Below the pieces are notes generated by a model, which searched no databases, was not told where the DNA came from, and saw nothing but the letters and a program-made list of their open reading frames with translations. Shown one piece after another: positions 34,168 through 41,846 of a stretch of DNA of 64,000 nucleotides. Source of the stretch: an uncultured Dehalococcoidia bacterium (GTDB taxonomy: Bacteria > Chloroflexota > Dehalococcoidia > Lucifugimonadales > CAJWER01); contig OY282442.1 of the NCBI GenBank assembly GCA_958296115.1, forward strand, positions 1-64,000. The letters are read 5' to 3'. Position 1 is the stretch's first letter; each line of letters begins with the position of its first letter. A program made the position numbers and the translations under genes.

Positions 34168-35294
34168 CCGTCTGACGCCAAGACCGCCGCATGGCCGTTG
34201 GAGCCGTTGGCGGCGCGGCCGGCCGCTGTGTGAACCAGGGCCGGGGCCGCCTCCACGGGCACGGCCTCCTCGACTATCGGGTTCTCCCCGACCCCCGTCG
34301 CCACGAGCGTGACGCTCACCCTGTCCTTCATCTTCGGGTCGCTCACGACGCCGAACACTATCTGCGTCTGCGAGCCCCCCGCGTGCCTGATCAGCCCGGC
34401 CGCGTCCTCGACCTGCTCGAGGCTCATGTCCTTTCCGCCGCGCACGTTCATTATCACGCCCGAGCATCCCGCAACCGGGCTGTCGAAGAGCGGCGTGGCG
34501 AGCGCGTCGCGCACGGCGTCGTGTGCAGCCGCCCTGCCCCTGCCCCGCCCTATTGCCATGAACGCCGAGCCGCCCTTGCTCATCATCGCGCGAACGTCGG
34601 CAAAATCCACGTTGATCAGGCCCGGCTCTACTATTAGGTCCCAGATGCCCTTGACGCCGTCGCGCAGAACCGAGTCGGCGGCGTGGAAGGCCGCCTCGAG
34701 CGAGGTCCGCCCGTCCAGCGACGCCAGCAGCCGGTCGTTATCCACGGCTATCAGGGTATCCACCTTCTGGCGCAGCGCGTGGATGCCCTGGTCGGCTACT
34801 TCCCTGCGCCGATTGCCCTCGAACGAGAAGGGCGTCGTCACCACGCCGACGGTCAGCGCGCCTTGCCGACGGGCCATGTCGGCGATGGCCGGGGCCGCGC
34901 CGGTGCCCGTGCCGCCGCCCATGCCCGCCGTCACGAAGGCCATCTCCACCCCGGAGAAGAGCTGCGCCAACTGGTCATGGCTCTCGCGGACGGCCTTCCT
35001 GCCGACCTCCGGACTCCCCCCGGATCCCATGCCGCCGGTCGCGCCCGGGCCGATGGCGAATGTCGCCATGCTCTGAATGGCTCCCAGCGCCTGCATGTCG
35101 GTATTCACAGCAAGTATGTCCAGACCGGATGCCCTGCCTTCCGCCAAGCGGACCACCGCGTTGCAACCGGCTCCGCCGACTCCTATCACCTTGACCTTCA
35201 CCTGCGCGGCGGACCGCGCCTGGCCCGAGGCCGAATGCTTGGGCCCGCGGGTCGCGCCGAGAAATCCTGCCAATCGTCGCGTAAGAGAACTCAT
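34152..35294 (-). CDS. ftsZ: cell-division GTPase FtsZ, divergent C-terminus
   Basis: This tubulin-like protein forms the division ring. The GTP-binding signature GMGGGTGTGAAP, the N-terminal GVGGAGCNAV and the catalytic T7 loop NVDFADVRAMM are present. AAGGAG lies before ATG 35294. An N-terminal extension of about 30 residues precedes the core. The C-terminal 40 residues are low-complexity (alanine, valine, asparagine) and lack the usual conserved peptide, often DIPxFLR, that binds FtsA/ZipA/SepF. It may be a second or divergent paralog. It shares a promoter with the small gene upstream. Confidence 0.9.
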   Translation of the reverse strand: MSSLTRRLAGFLGATRGPKHSASGQARSAAQVKVKVIGVGGAGCNAVVRLAEGRASGLDILAVNTDMQALGAIQSMATFAIGPGATGGMGSGGSPEVGRKAVRESHDQLAQLFSGVEMAFVTAGMGGGTGTGAAPAIADMARRQGALTVGVVTTPFSFEGNRRREVADQGIHALRQKVDTLIAVDNDRLLASLDGRTSLEAAFHAADSVLRDGVKGIWDLIVEPGLINVDFADVRAMMSKGGSAFMAIGRGRGRAAAHDAVRDALATPLFDSPVAGCSGVIMNVRGGKDMSLEQVEDAAGLIRHAGGSQTQIVFGVVSDPKMKDRVSVTLVATGVGENPIVEEAVPVEAAPALVHTAAGRAANGSNGHAAVLASDGQRVS

Positions 35295-35319
35295 CGCATC
35301 TCTCCTTTTTAGAGTCAGA

Positions 35320-35583
35320 TCAGGCGGCCTTCGACGGGACCGCCAGAAAGTAGTAGGGGATGTGCCAGTTGCCGGAGCGGCCCATATCGACGAGAACCCT
35401 GCGGCCGTTGGACCGCCTGACCACGCCGCACTCCCCGCGCTTTGGACCGCCGGAGACGTTGCCCATGTACAGGACCACCGTCCCAGGGGCCACGCCGCCG
35501 CCAATTCCCCTATCGTTCAACCTCGCCCGAACCGGCATCCCAGGCATCGCCATCTGCCCTGTGCTCGTCTTCTCTGCGCTCAC
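35320..35583 (-). CDS. small protein encoded upstream of ftsZ
   Basis: This protein of about 87 residues starts at GTG 35583 after GGAGAGG. It has no recognised family. The C-terminal half (RRSNGRRVLVDMGRSGNWHI, then PYYFLAV) is rich in basic and aromatic residues and looks like a small beta-barrel-type fold, which is inference only. It lies 25 bases upstream of ftsZ on the same strand behind a strong promoter, so the two are probably co-transcribed. It could be a division-associated or unrelated protein. Confidence 0.55.
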   Translation of the reverse strand: MSAEKTSTGQMAMPGMPVRARLNDRGIGGGVAPGTVVLYMGNVSGGPKRGECGVVRRSNGRRVLVDMGRSGNWHIPYYFLAVPSKAA

Positions 35584-35613
35584 GCCGCACCTCTCCAACC
35601 GCTGGTTAGAACA

Positions 35614-35643
35614 AGCATAGAACAGAACGATGGTTCGTGTCAA
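35614..35643 (-). promoter_or_regulatory. promoter of the small gene-ftsZ unit
   Basis: On the minus strand there is TTGACA (643-638), an 18-base spacer and TATGCT (619-614), about 30 bases before the GTG start. It is back-to-back with the promoter at 35668. Confidence 0.65.
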
Positions 35644-35667
35644 GACTTTTGTTCTTCTTTTTTGTCG

Positions 35668-35696
35668 TTGACAGCGCGAGCCGCCCAGACTAGACT
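35668..35696 (+). promoter_or_regulatory. promoter of the first arylsulfotransferase-like gene
   Basis: There is TTGACA (35668-35673), a 17-base spacer and TAGACT (35691-35696), 94 bases before the ATG at 35790. Only 24 bases separate this -35 from the -35 of the divergent ftsZ-side promoter. Confidence 0.65.
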
Positions 35697-35789
35697 GATT
35701 CTGCTGGGTCGTCTCCATGGCGTACAGCGCAAGCCGGTCCCGCTCGTTGGCGGGCCGAATCTGGGTCCCCATCGAGCGCTACCTATCCT

Positions 35790-37343
35790 ATGCATCTGCT
35801 GAACACGCTCGGACGCCTCTGCCTGTCGGCGCTCATGGCGGCGGCGCTCATATCTTCGGCCGCGGCGTGCGGCCAGTTCGGCTTCTCTATCAGCAAGAGG
35901 GCCGGCGACGCCCCTACGCCGATGCCAACCGATACGCCCACGGCGGCTATCCCAACCTCCACACCGACACCACAGGTAACAAGCGCGTCAGCGACTATCA
36001 GGCCCGACAATCCGCTAATCGCGGAGGTCGCGGTCAGCCTCGACGCGCCCGGTCGCGTATTCATCGAGTACTGGAACCCAGACGCCGGGCGCTACCGGAC
36101 GGCTGAGACTCGCTCCGAGGACATGGAGCACGTCGTGCCGATACTGCGCCTCCGCCCGGAGACCGAGTACAGCTTCCAGGCATTCGCCGCCCGTGCGGAC
36201 GGCGGCGCGTCCGAGGGATTGGGCGGAGAGTTCACGACGGGCGCTCTTCCGGACGCGCTGGGCCGCATGAGCCTGGCGCAGCAGGGCAGGCCCACGTCAG
36301 AGCTCGTGCTGATGGACTACGAGGACAACCCAGAGAGCTTCTACGTGGCGCTGGACCAGGACGCGCAGGTCGTCTGGTACTACGCGCACCAGATGACCGC
36401 GCCGGAGGAGTTCACGAGCGCCCGAACGGTGCGCCAGAAGCCGGACTTCAACCTGGTGTTCCTGGAGGGCGGCCCGCTGGGGCGGCGGTTCAACTGCTGC
36501 ATGAAGGAGATTACCCCGCTCGGCGAACTCGTGGACAGGCTCGTCAACAACGAGATAGACAAGTGGGTCAACCGGGACATCCAGGTTCTGGACAACGACA
36601 CTGTCCTCTACCTAGCGAACGAGATAGTGGAGATAGACGACACCGAGCGCGGGGGCGAGCCGAATACGCAGGCGCTCGTGGACTCGATTCGCGTATGGGA
36701 CCAGCGGAACCATACGACGCGAGAGGTCTGGTCGGCGCTGGACACGCTGTCGCTGGACGTCAGGCCGAGGTGGGAGGGCGACCTGAAGAACTGGCTGCGG
36801 GCGAACTCGCTCGCGCTCGGCCCACGCGGCAACTACATCGTATCGCTGGCGAACAGGAACCAGGTCATCTCTATCTCACCGGACGGCGAGCGCGTGGAAT
36901 GGAAGCTCGGCGGGCCGAACGGCGACTACAAGTTCCTCGACCCGGCGGACAGGTTCTACGGGCAGCATACCGCGTCCGAGATGCCCAACGGCAACATCCT
37001 GGTATTCGACAACGGGCAGATGCGGCCCGAAGAAGAGGGCGGCCAGTACTCACGGGCACTCGAGCTCACCCTGAACACCTACGACCTTGCCGCAATCAAG
37101 GTCTGGGAATACCGCCACAGCCCCGACCTCTACGCAAGGGGCAGGAGCAGCGCCTTCAGGATGCCGAACGGCAACACCATCATCAACTTCGAGACGAACG
37201 AGTCCGACCCGCCGCGCGTGATAGTAGAAGCCGACAAAGACGGCAACGCGGTGTGGACGCTGGAGATACGGAGTCCGTCGCTGCGAAACAGCTTCAGGGC
37301 GTATTCCATAGAGACGATAGCCGGAGAGAGACGGGTGGAGTGA
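35790..37343 (+). CDS. arylsulfotransferase-like lipoprotein, paralog 1
   Basis: This is a 517-residue exported protein. The N-terminal signal ends in a lipobox-like SSAAAC (cysteine about residue 27), followed by a Thr-Pro-rich linker (residues 40-62). A fibronectin-type III-like domain spans about 65-150. A large propeller domain matches the arylsulfotransferase (ASST) family, with the repeated pattern MPNGNILVFDNG and RMPNGNTIINF. ASST enzymes move sulfate between phenols, while many family members are uncharacterised. The catalytic histidines cannot be assigned with confidence. The neighbouring paralog at 37704 has the same length and layout. Confidence 0.78.
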   Translation: MHLLNTLGRLCLSALMAAALISSAAACGQFGFSISKRAGDAPTPMPTDTPTAAIPTSTPTPQVTSASATIRPDNPLIAEVAVSLDAPGRVFIEYWNPDAGRYRTAETRSEDMEHVVPILRLRPETEYSFQAFAARADGGASEGLGGEFTTGALPDALGRMSLAQQGRPTSELVLMDYEDNPESFYVALDQDAQVVWYYAHQMTAPEEFTSARTVRQKPDFNLVFLEGGPLGRRFNCCMKEITPLGELVDRLVNNEIDKWVNRDIQVLDNDTVLYLANEIVEIDDTERGGEPNTQALVDSIRVWDQRNHTTREVWSALDTLSLDVRPRWEGDLKNWLRANSLALGPRGNYIVSLANRNQVISISPDGERVEWKLGGPNGDYKFLDPADRFYGQHTASEMPNGNILVFDNGQMRPEEEGGQYSRALELTLNTYDLAAIKVWEYRHSPDLYARGRSSAFRMPNGNTIINFETNESDPPRVIVEADKDGNAVWTLEIRSPSLRNSFRAYSIETIAGERRVE

Positions 37344-37719
37344 TGCCTGGCAGATTCCTACCCGGCGTTACGGGTCCGCAGATTGAAGCTATATTGAACG
37401 CGGATCCAGGCAGGGAGATAGAGTCCGGGAAGTTCGACAGCCCCAGGTCGTCCGCCGCGCTCGCGGTCAACGCCTTCAGATTCTTCCTGAACCGGGCTAC
37501 GCGGAGCCGACTATCGCGCCCGGAGACGGCACGCCTATTGGGGAGGAAGCCAAGGCCGACCAGAGGGAAGAGGTCGAGGCTTTCACGCGGACGGTCGAGG
37601 GGGACGACGTGAGATTCGTCGCCTGCACGTACCGCGAGCTGCTGGCTGGCTGGCGGCGGCACGAGGCGGCGTATATTCCGGCGCACGCGGACGCCGCGCT
37701 CCGATGCTTCGCGCCTTGA
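37343..37719 (+). pseudogene. internally deleted restriction-endonuclease-like gene (PGN_0703-like)
   Basis: From ATG 37343 (sharing one base with the stop before it) about 50 residues read MPGRFLPGVTGPQIE up to NAFRFFLNR. After about 37486 a different frame carries PEPGYAEPTIAPGDG up to RFVACTYRELLAGW and ALRCFAP, ending at TGA 37717-37719. From memory of the family, these are the N- and C-terminal parts of nuclease-like proteins that normally exceed 250 residues. The catalytic middle is missing and the frame is broken. The remnant overlaps the start of the second arylsulfotransferase-like gene. Confidence 0.6.
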
Positions 37720-39257
37720 TGTTTCGCCGAGGCATAGGACAGGTGACCGGGCTGGCAGCCCTCGCGTATCTGCTGGCGCTCTTGGCAATAGCCGGCTGCG
37801 CTATAGTTGCGCCACCCACACCTACCCCAACCCCTGAGCCGCCCCCGCTGCCGCTCTCGGCAACCGCGTCCATACTGGACGACAACGCCCTTATCGCTCG
37901 TATCGAGGGCGCGCTGGACAAGCCGGGCAGCGTGTACGTCGAGTACTGGGCCGAGGGCGCGCCGCGGCTCCGCTCTCGCGTCGAGCGGTCGGACGGTGAG
38001 TCGTACACGGTATACGCGGTGAGGCTCCGGGCCGAGACAGCGTACTCGTACCAGGTGTTCGGCGCGGGATCGGACGGCGCGGCGGCAGGCCCGACCAGCG
38101 CTTTCACCACAGGCCCGCTCCCCGACGTTCTGGCAGCCGCCAAGTTCGACGTGCTGACCGGCGCGCCCACGCACGACATCACCTTCCTGGAGTTCCGGCA
38201 GCTTGGATACATGGGGTTGGCGGCGTTCGACGCGCGGGGGCAGGTGGTCTGGCACTACCAGGCCAGGGACGAAGAGCAGCCCTACGTCATGGCCCGTAGG
38301 CCCAATGGCAACATCCTGTTCATCGCTGGCTACAAGGGGGGCACGACGGCGAAGGCCATCGTCGAGATCGACCCCCTGGGCGCAGAGCAGGCCCGGCTCG
38401 TGGACGAGTGCAGCCCCTTTGGGCCGATACATCACGAGCTGGAGGCGCTGGACGATGGCCGTGTGATGTACCTGTCGCGGCAGGTGTCGCGCCCAGGCTT
38501 CGGAGACCCGCCGCAGCCGCAGGAGGGCGACACCATCGGCATATGGGACCCATCGACGGGGGAGAACCGCATCGTGTGGAGCATCTTCGACTTCATCTCG
38601 CCCGCGGAGCGGACGGCCCCGGACTCGAACCGCACGCTGCCGGGCAACCCGCTGTGGGGCGGATGCGACCGCGACCGCAGCGTGCAGGACTGGAGCCACG
38701 CCGACTCGCTTGACGTCGGGCCCGACGGCGAGGTCCTGGTGTCTCTGCGGAACCTCGACCAGGTCATCCTGCTCGAGCCGGACCTCGGGGCTATCAGGTG
38801 GAGACTCGGCGGGCCCGGCGGGCAGTTCGCGTTCCCGGAGCCGTCGGACCGGTTCTACCACGCCCACGACGCCTCGCTGGTCGGCAACGGCAACGTGCTG
38901 CTGTTCGACAACGGCAACCACAGGCCGGGCAACGAAGGCGGCGAGTACTCCCGGGCGCTGGAGCTGGAGCTGAACATGGACGCCATGACCGCGAGCAATG
39001 TATGGGAGTACCGCCTGGAGCCCGACATGTTCGCGGTGTGCTGCTCCAGCGCCACGCGGCTTGACAACGGCAACACCCTCGTCATGTTCGGCAGCAACTT
39101 CGCGCCGGAGTGCTGCCGCCCCTTCTTCATAATCGAGGTTGATCCGCTCGGCGAGGCGGTCTGGGCCGTCGAGCATACCTCCCCGAACAAGCCGAACCAG
39201 TACAGGGTATATCCGGCTGACTCGATCATGGGAGAGCGGCTGGTCGTGAGCAATTAG
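37704..39257 (+). CDS. arylsulfotransferase-like lipoprotein, paralog 2
   Basis: This is the second 517-residue ASST-like protein. The signal peptide ends in a clear lipobox LAIAGC (cysteine about residue 32), then a proline-threonine linker, then a fibronectin-type III-like domain (about 50-135). The propeller carries RRPNGNILFIAGY, GNGNVLLFDNGNHRPG and RLDNGNTLVMFGSN. Cysteine pairs (FAVCCSS, PECCRPF) in the last third are not in the same form in paralog 1. ATG 37719 is an alternative start. It is probably membrane-anchored and facing out. The substrate is unknown. Confidence 0.78.
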   Translation: MLRALMFRRGIGQVTGLAALAYLLALLAIAGCAIVAPPTPTPTPEPPPLPLSATASILDDNALIARIEGALDKPGSVYVEYWAEGAPRLRSRVERSDGESYTVYAVRLRAETAYSYQVFGAGSDGAAAGPTSAFTTGPLPDVLAAAKFDVLTGAPTHDITFLEFRQLGYMGLAAFDARGQVVWHYQARDEEQPYVMARRPNGNILFIAGYKGGTTAKAIVEIDPLGAEQARLVDECSPFGPIHHELEALDDGRVMYLSRQVSRPGFGDPPQPQEGDTIGIWDPSTGENRIVWSIFDFISPAERTAPDSNRTLPGNPLWGGCDRDRSVQDWSHADSLDVGPDGEVLVSLRNLDQVILLEPDLGAIRWRLGGPGGQFAFPEPSDRFYHAHDASLVGNGNVLLFDNGNHRPGNEGGEYSRALELELNMDAMTASNVWEYRLEPDMFAVCCSSATRLDNGNTLVMFGSNFAPECCRPFFIIEVDPLGEAVWAVEHTSPNKPNQYRVYPADSIMGERLVVSN

Positions 39258-39266
39258 CCGCCGGGC

Positions 39267-39296
39267 TTGACATGCCTGGACACGCGCCAATAGAGT
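39267..39296 (+). promoter_or_regulatory. promoter of the HpcH/HpaI aldolase gene
   Basis: There is TTGACA (39267-39272), an 18-base spacer and TAGAGT (39291-39296), 37 bases before the ATG at 39334. Confidence 0.6.
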
Positions 39297-39333
39297 ACGG
39301 CGCACGTTGCAAGCCTCGAACAAGGAGATTGGA

Positions 39334-40128
39334 ATGCGAGCCAATCCATTGCGCAAGCTGCTCGACGAGGGAAAGCCCAGCATCGGCACCCACACCATGG
39401 TCTTCTGGCCCGGCATGGTCGAGATTATCGGGCACACGGGCATCATAGACTACGTGGAGCTGGTCGCCGAGTATGTCCCCTACGACCTCGAAGGGCTGGA
39501 GAACTTCGGCCGCGCCGTGGACCTGTTCGACCACATGACCGCGATGATCAAGGTCGATCAGGAGCCGAGGACATTCGCCGCCACGCGCGCGATAGGCTCC
39601 GGCATCCAGAACGTGCTGTTCGCCGACGTACACAACGCGGAGGAGACCAGGGAGTGCGTGGGCGCGGTGCGGGCCGAGACGCCGCAGACGGGCGGCCATC
39701 ACGGCTCCGGCGACAGGCGCTTCGCAGGCTACATCCTGGAGTCTGGCTCTCCCCAGTACGTGCAGGCGCTCGAAGACAGCGTAGTCGCCCTGATGATCGA
39801 GAAGAAAGAGGCCGTGGACAATCTCGAGGAGATTCTGAGCGTGCCTGGAATAGACATGGTCGTGTGGGGCGGCAGCGACTACTCGATGAGCATAGGCAAG
39901 CCCGGCGCGGCGCGCGACCCCGACGTGCTGGCGACCCGCGATTACGTCCACAAGAAAGCCCTCGAAATGGGCATCCAGCCCAGGGCCGAGATAAGCGACC
40001 CCGAAGACGCCAAGCCGTTCCTCGACCAGGGCATCCGTCACTTCGCCCTCGGCACCGACATTGCCATCCTGTTCAACTGGTGGAAGGAGAACGTCCAGAA
40101 GCTCAGCGACATCATGGACGGCGCATGA
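39334..40128 (+). CDS. HpcH/HpaI aldolase-family protein
   Basis: This 264-residue TIM-barrel protein resembles class II 2-oxo-acid aldolases that cleave hydroxy-oxo acids. Family features are NPLRKLLDEGKPSIGTHTM at the start and VWGGSDYSMSIGKPG in the C-terminal third. The conserved arginine and histidine positions are less clear, and an insert GGHHGSGDRRFAGY replaces part of the usual GxRG motif. AAGGAG precedes ATG 39334. The substrate is unknown. The end overlaps the convergent signal peptidase gene by 17 bases. Confidence 0.8.
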   Translation: MRANPLRKLLDEGKPSIGTHTMVFWPGMVEIIGHTGIIDYVELVAEYVPYDLEGLENFGRAVDLFDHMTAMIKVDQEPRTFAATRAIGSGIQNVLFADVHNAEETRECVGAVRAETPQTGGHHGSGDRRFAGYILESGSPQYVQALEDSVVALMIEKKEAVDNLEEILSVPGIDMVVWGGSDYSMSIGKPGAARDPDVLATRDYVHKKALEMGIQPRAEISDPEDAKPFLDQGIRHFALGTDIAILFNWWKENVQKLSDIMDGA

Positions 40129-40642
40129 GTGGCGGGCAGTAATCCAGTACGCCGAACCTCGCGGGCGGCCAGTACCGGAGCCAGACCCGGCCGATGATAC
40201 GTGAGGAATCGACCGGGCCGTAGCTGCGGCTGTCTGTGCTGTGGGCGCGGTTGTCGCCAAGAAGAATGTACTCGCCGACACCCAGCCTCCACGACGCTTC
40301 ACCGAGTCCGATGGACGAGGGCAAGCCGCCGAGGTAGGGCTCGGCGAGCTCGCGCCCGTTGACGTATAGCATCCCCTCGCGCAGGGCTACGCGCTCGCCG
40401 GGCAGCCCGATCACCCTCTTGACGTCGCGCCTGCCGCGGGCGTTAGGGGCGTGGAGCGCCACTATGTCGCCGCGTTCAGGTACGGACGCGCGGTACGCGG
40501 ACACGTCCACGAGCGCCTGTTCGCCGGGCATGAGCGACAGGGCCATGCTGACGCCCCGTATAACGTAGGGCCGGCTGGTCGTGAGCCGCTTCAGAATGCC
40601 CCACTTCGAGCCGTCGCGCTGGGATTCAGGTATGATGCACAC
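40112..40642 (-). CDS. signal peptidase I-like (S26) protease
   Basis: This protein has the S26 motifs: GVSMALSLMPGEQALVD with the nucleophile serine, RGDIVALHAP, KRVIGLPGE with the general-base lysine, and LLGDNRAHSTDSRSYGPVD. It lacks an obvious N-terminal membrane helix, so it is compact (about 176 residues) and may be anchored differently. The frame is open to 40699, but a TATACT -10 box lies at 40655-40650, so GTG 40642 may be a near-leaderless start. It is divergent from the first tandem Uma2 gene. Confidence 0.78.
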   Translation of the reverse strand: MCIIPESQRDGSKWGILKRLTTSRPYVIRGVSMALSLMPGEQALVDVSAYRASVPERGDIVALHAPNARGRRDVKRVIGLPGERVALREGMLYVNGRELAEPYLGGLPSSIGLGEASWRLGVGEYILLGDNRAHSTDSRSYGPVDSSRIIGRVWLRYWPPARFGVLDYCPPLMRRP

Positions 40643-40686
40643 ACCGGCAAGTATAGTACGACCTGGGCAACGAACGAGGGGGCAGC

Positions 40687-41235
40687 ATGGTCGCCGCAAG
40701 GCCCGAAATCAAGTTCACATACGAAGACTACCGCAACACGCGAGAGGACGAGCGCTACGAACTTCTGGACGGAGAATTGATCATGGCCGCAGCCCCGAAC
40801 ATGACGCACCAGAGGGTCATCATCAGGCTGGGAACACGGCTTCACACATTCGTGGAAGACAGAGACCTGGGCGAGAGCTTCCACACCCCCACAGACGTCG
40901 TGCTCTCGGACACCAACGTGGTCCAGCCAGATATATTGTACGTGTCCAACGAGCGGTCACACGTCATAACCACAGACAATATCCGGGGCGCGCCCGACCT
41001 GATAGTCGAAATCCTGTCGCCATCCACTGCCAGGTACGACAGGACGCTCAAGCGCACGCTGTACGCTCGGCACGGCGTAAGGGAGTATTGGCTCGCGGAC
41101 CCTTACGACAAGACGGTGACGGTCATGCTGCTGGGCGCAGGCGGATTCGATGTCGCCGCCATCTACGGCGAGGGCGACACGCTGACCTCGCCGACGCTGG
41201 AGGGCCTCAGGCTGAATCTGGACGAGATATTCTGA
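40687..41235 (+). CDS. Uma2-family putative endonuclease, tandem copy 1
   Basis: This 182-residue Uma2/DUF820 protein has YELLDGELIM near residue 25, PDILYVSNERSHVI, and LIVEILSPSTARYDRTLKRTLYARHGVREYWLADP, which together hold the putative nuclease acidic residues and lysine. GGGGGCAGC precedes ATG in both copies. Copy 2 follows 37 bases later. From about residue 75 onward the two are nearly identical. Residues 34-72 differ strongly. Confidence 0.82.
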   Translation: MVAARPEIKFTYEDYRNTREDERYELLDGELIMAAAPNMTHQRVIIRLGTRLHTFVEDRDLGESFHTPTDVVLSDTNVVQPDILYVSNERSHVITTDNIRGAPDLIVEILSPSTARYDRTLKRTLYARHGVREYWLADPYDKTVTVMLLGAGGFDVAAIYGEGDTLTSPTLEGLRLNLDEIF

Positions 41236-41272
41236 AAGTACGCGACTCCACGCTAGGAAACAGGAGGGCAGC

Positions 41273-41821
41273 ATGGTCGCCGCAAGGCCCGCAATCAAGT
41301 TCACATACGAGGACTACCGCAACACGCCGGAGGGCGAGCGCTACGAACTCCTGGATGGAGAATTGATTATGCCGCCTGCGCCAAGCATAGGCCATCAGCG
41401 AATCGACACGAGCCTGGGATCTCTGCTACACACGTTCGTGAAGAAGATGGGGCTGGGCGAGGTCTTCCACGCCCCCACAGACGTCGTGTTCACGGACACC
41501 AACGTGGTCCAGCCGGACATATTGTACGTGTCCAACGAGCGCTCACACGTCATAACCACAGACAATATCCGGGGCGCGCCCAACCTGATAGTCGAAATAC
41601 TGTCGCCATCCACTGCCAGGTACGATAGGACGCTCAAGCGCACCCTGTACGCTCGGCACGGCGTCGGGGAGTATTGGCTGGCGGACCCTCACGACAAGAC
41701 GGTGACGGTTATGCTGCTGGGCGCAGGCGGATTCAAGGTCGCCGCCATCTACGGCGAGGGCGACACGCTGACCTCGCCGACGCTGGAGGGCCTCAGGCTG
41801 AATCTGGACGAGATATTCTAG
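41273..41821 (+). CDS. Uma2-family putative endonuclease, tandem copy 2
   Basis: This 182-residue paralog of the gene just upstream has the same start context and the same ending (GLRLNLDEIF). The differences cluster in residues 34-72 (for example PPAPSIGHQRIDTSLGS against AAAPNMTHQRVIIRLGT in copy 1), while the rest has only a handful of changes. The pair arose by tandem duplication, with either local replacement or selection on the variable segment. The function is unproven. Confidence 0.82.
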   Translation: MVAARPAIKFTYEDYRNTPEGERYELLDGELIMPPAPSIGHQRIDTSLGSLLHTFVKKMGLGEVFHAPTDVVFTDTNVVQPDILYVSNERSHVITTDNIRGAPNLIVEILSPSTARYDRTLKRTLYARHGVGEYWLADPHDKTVTVMLLGAGGFKVAAIYGEGDTLTSPTLEGLRLNLDEIF

Positions 41822-41846
41822 GCAAGGTTATCTTCATTGCAGATCG

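Noticed and set aside
37497-39446. 649-codon minus-strand open frame opposite the second arylsulfotransferase-like gene
   Set aside because: Antisense of a clear lipoprotein gene, with no recognisable domain.
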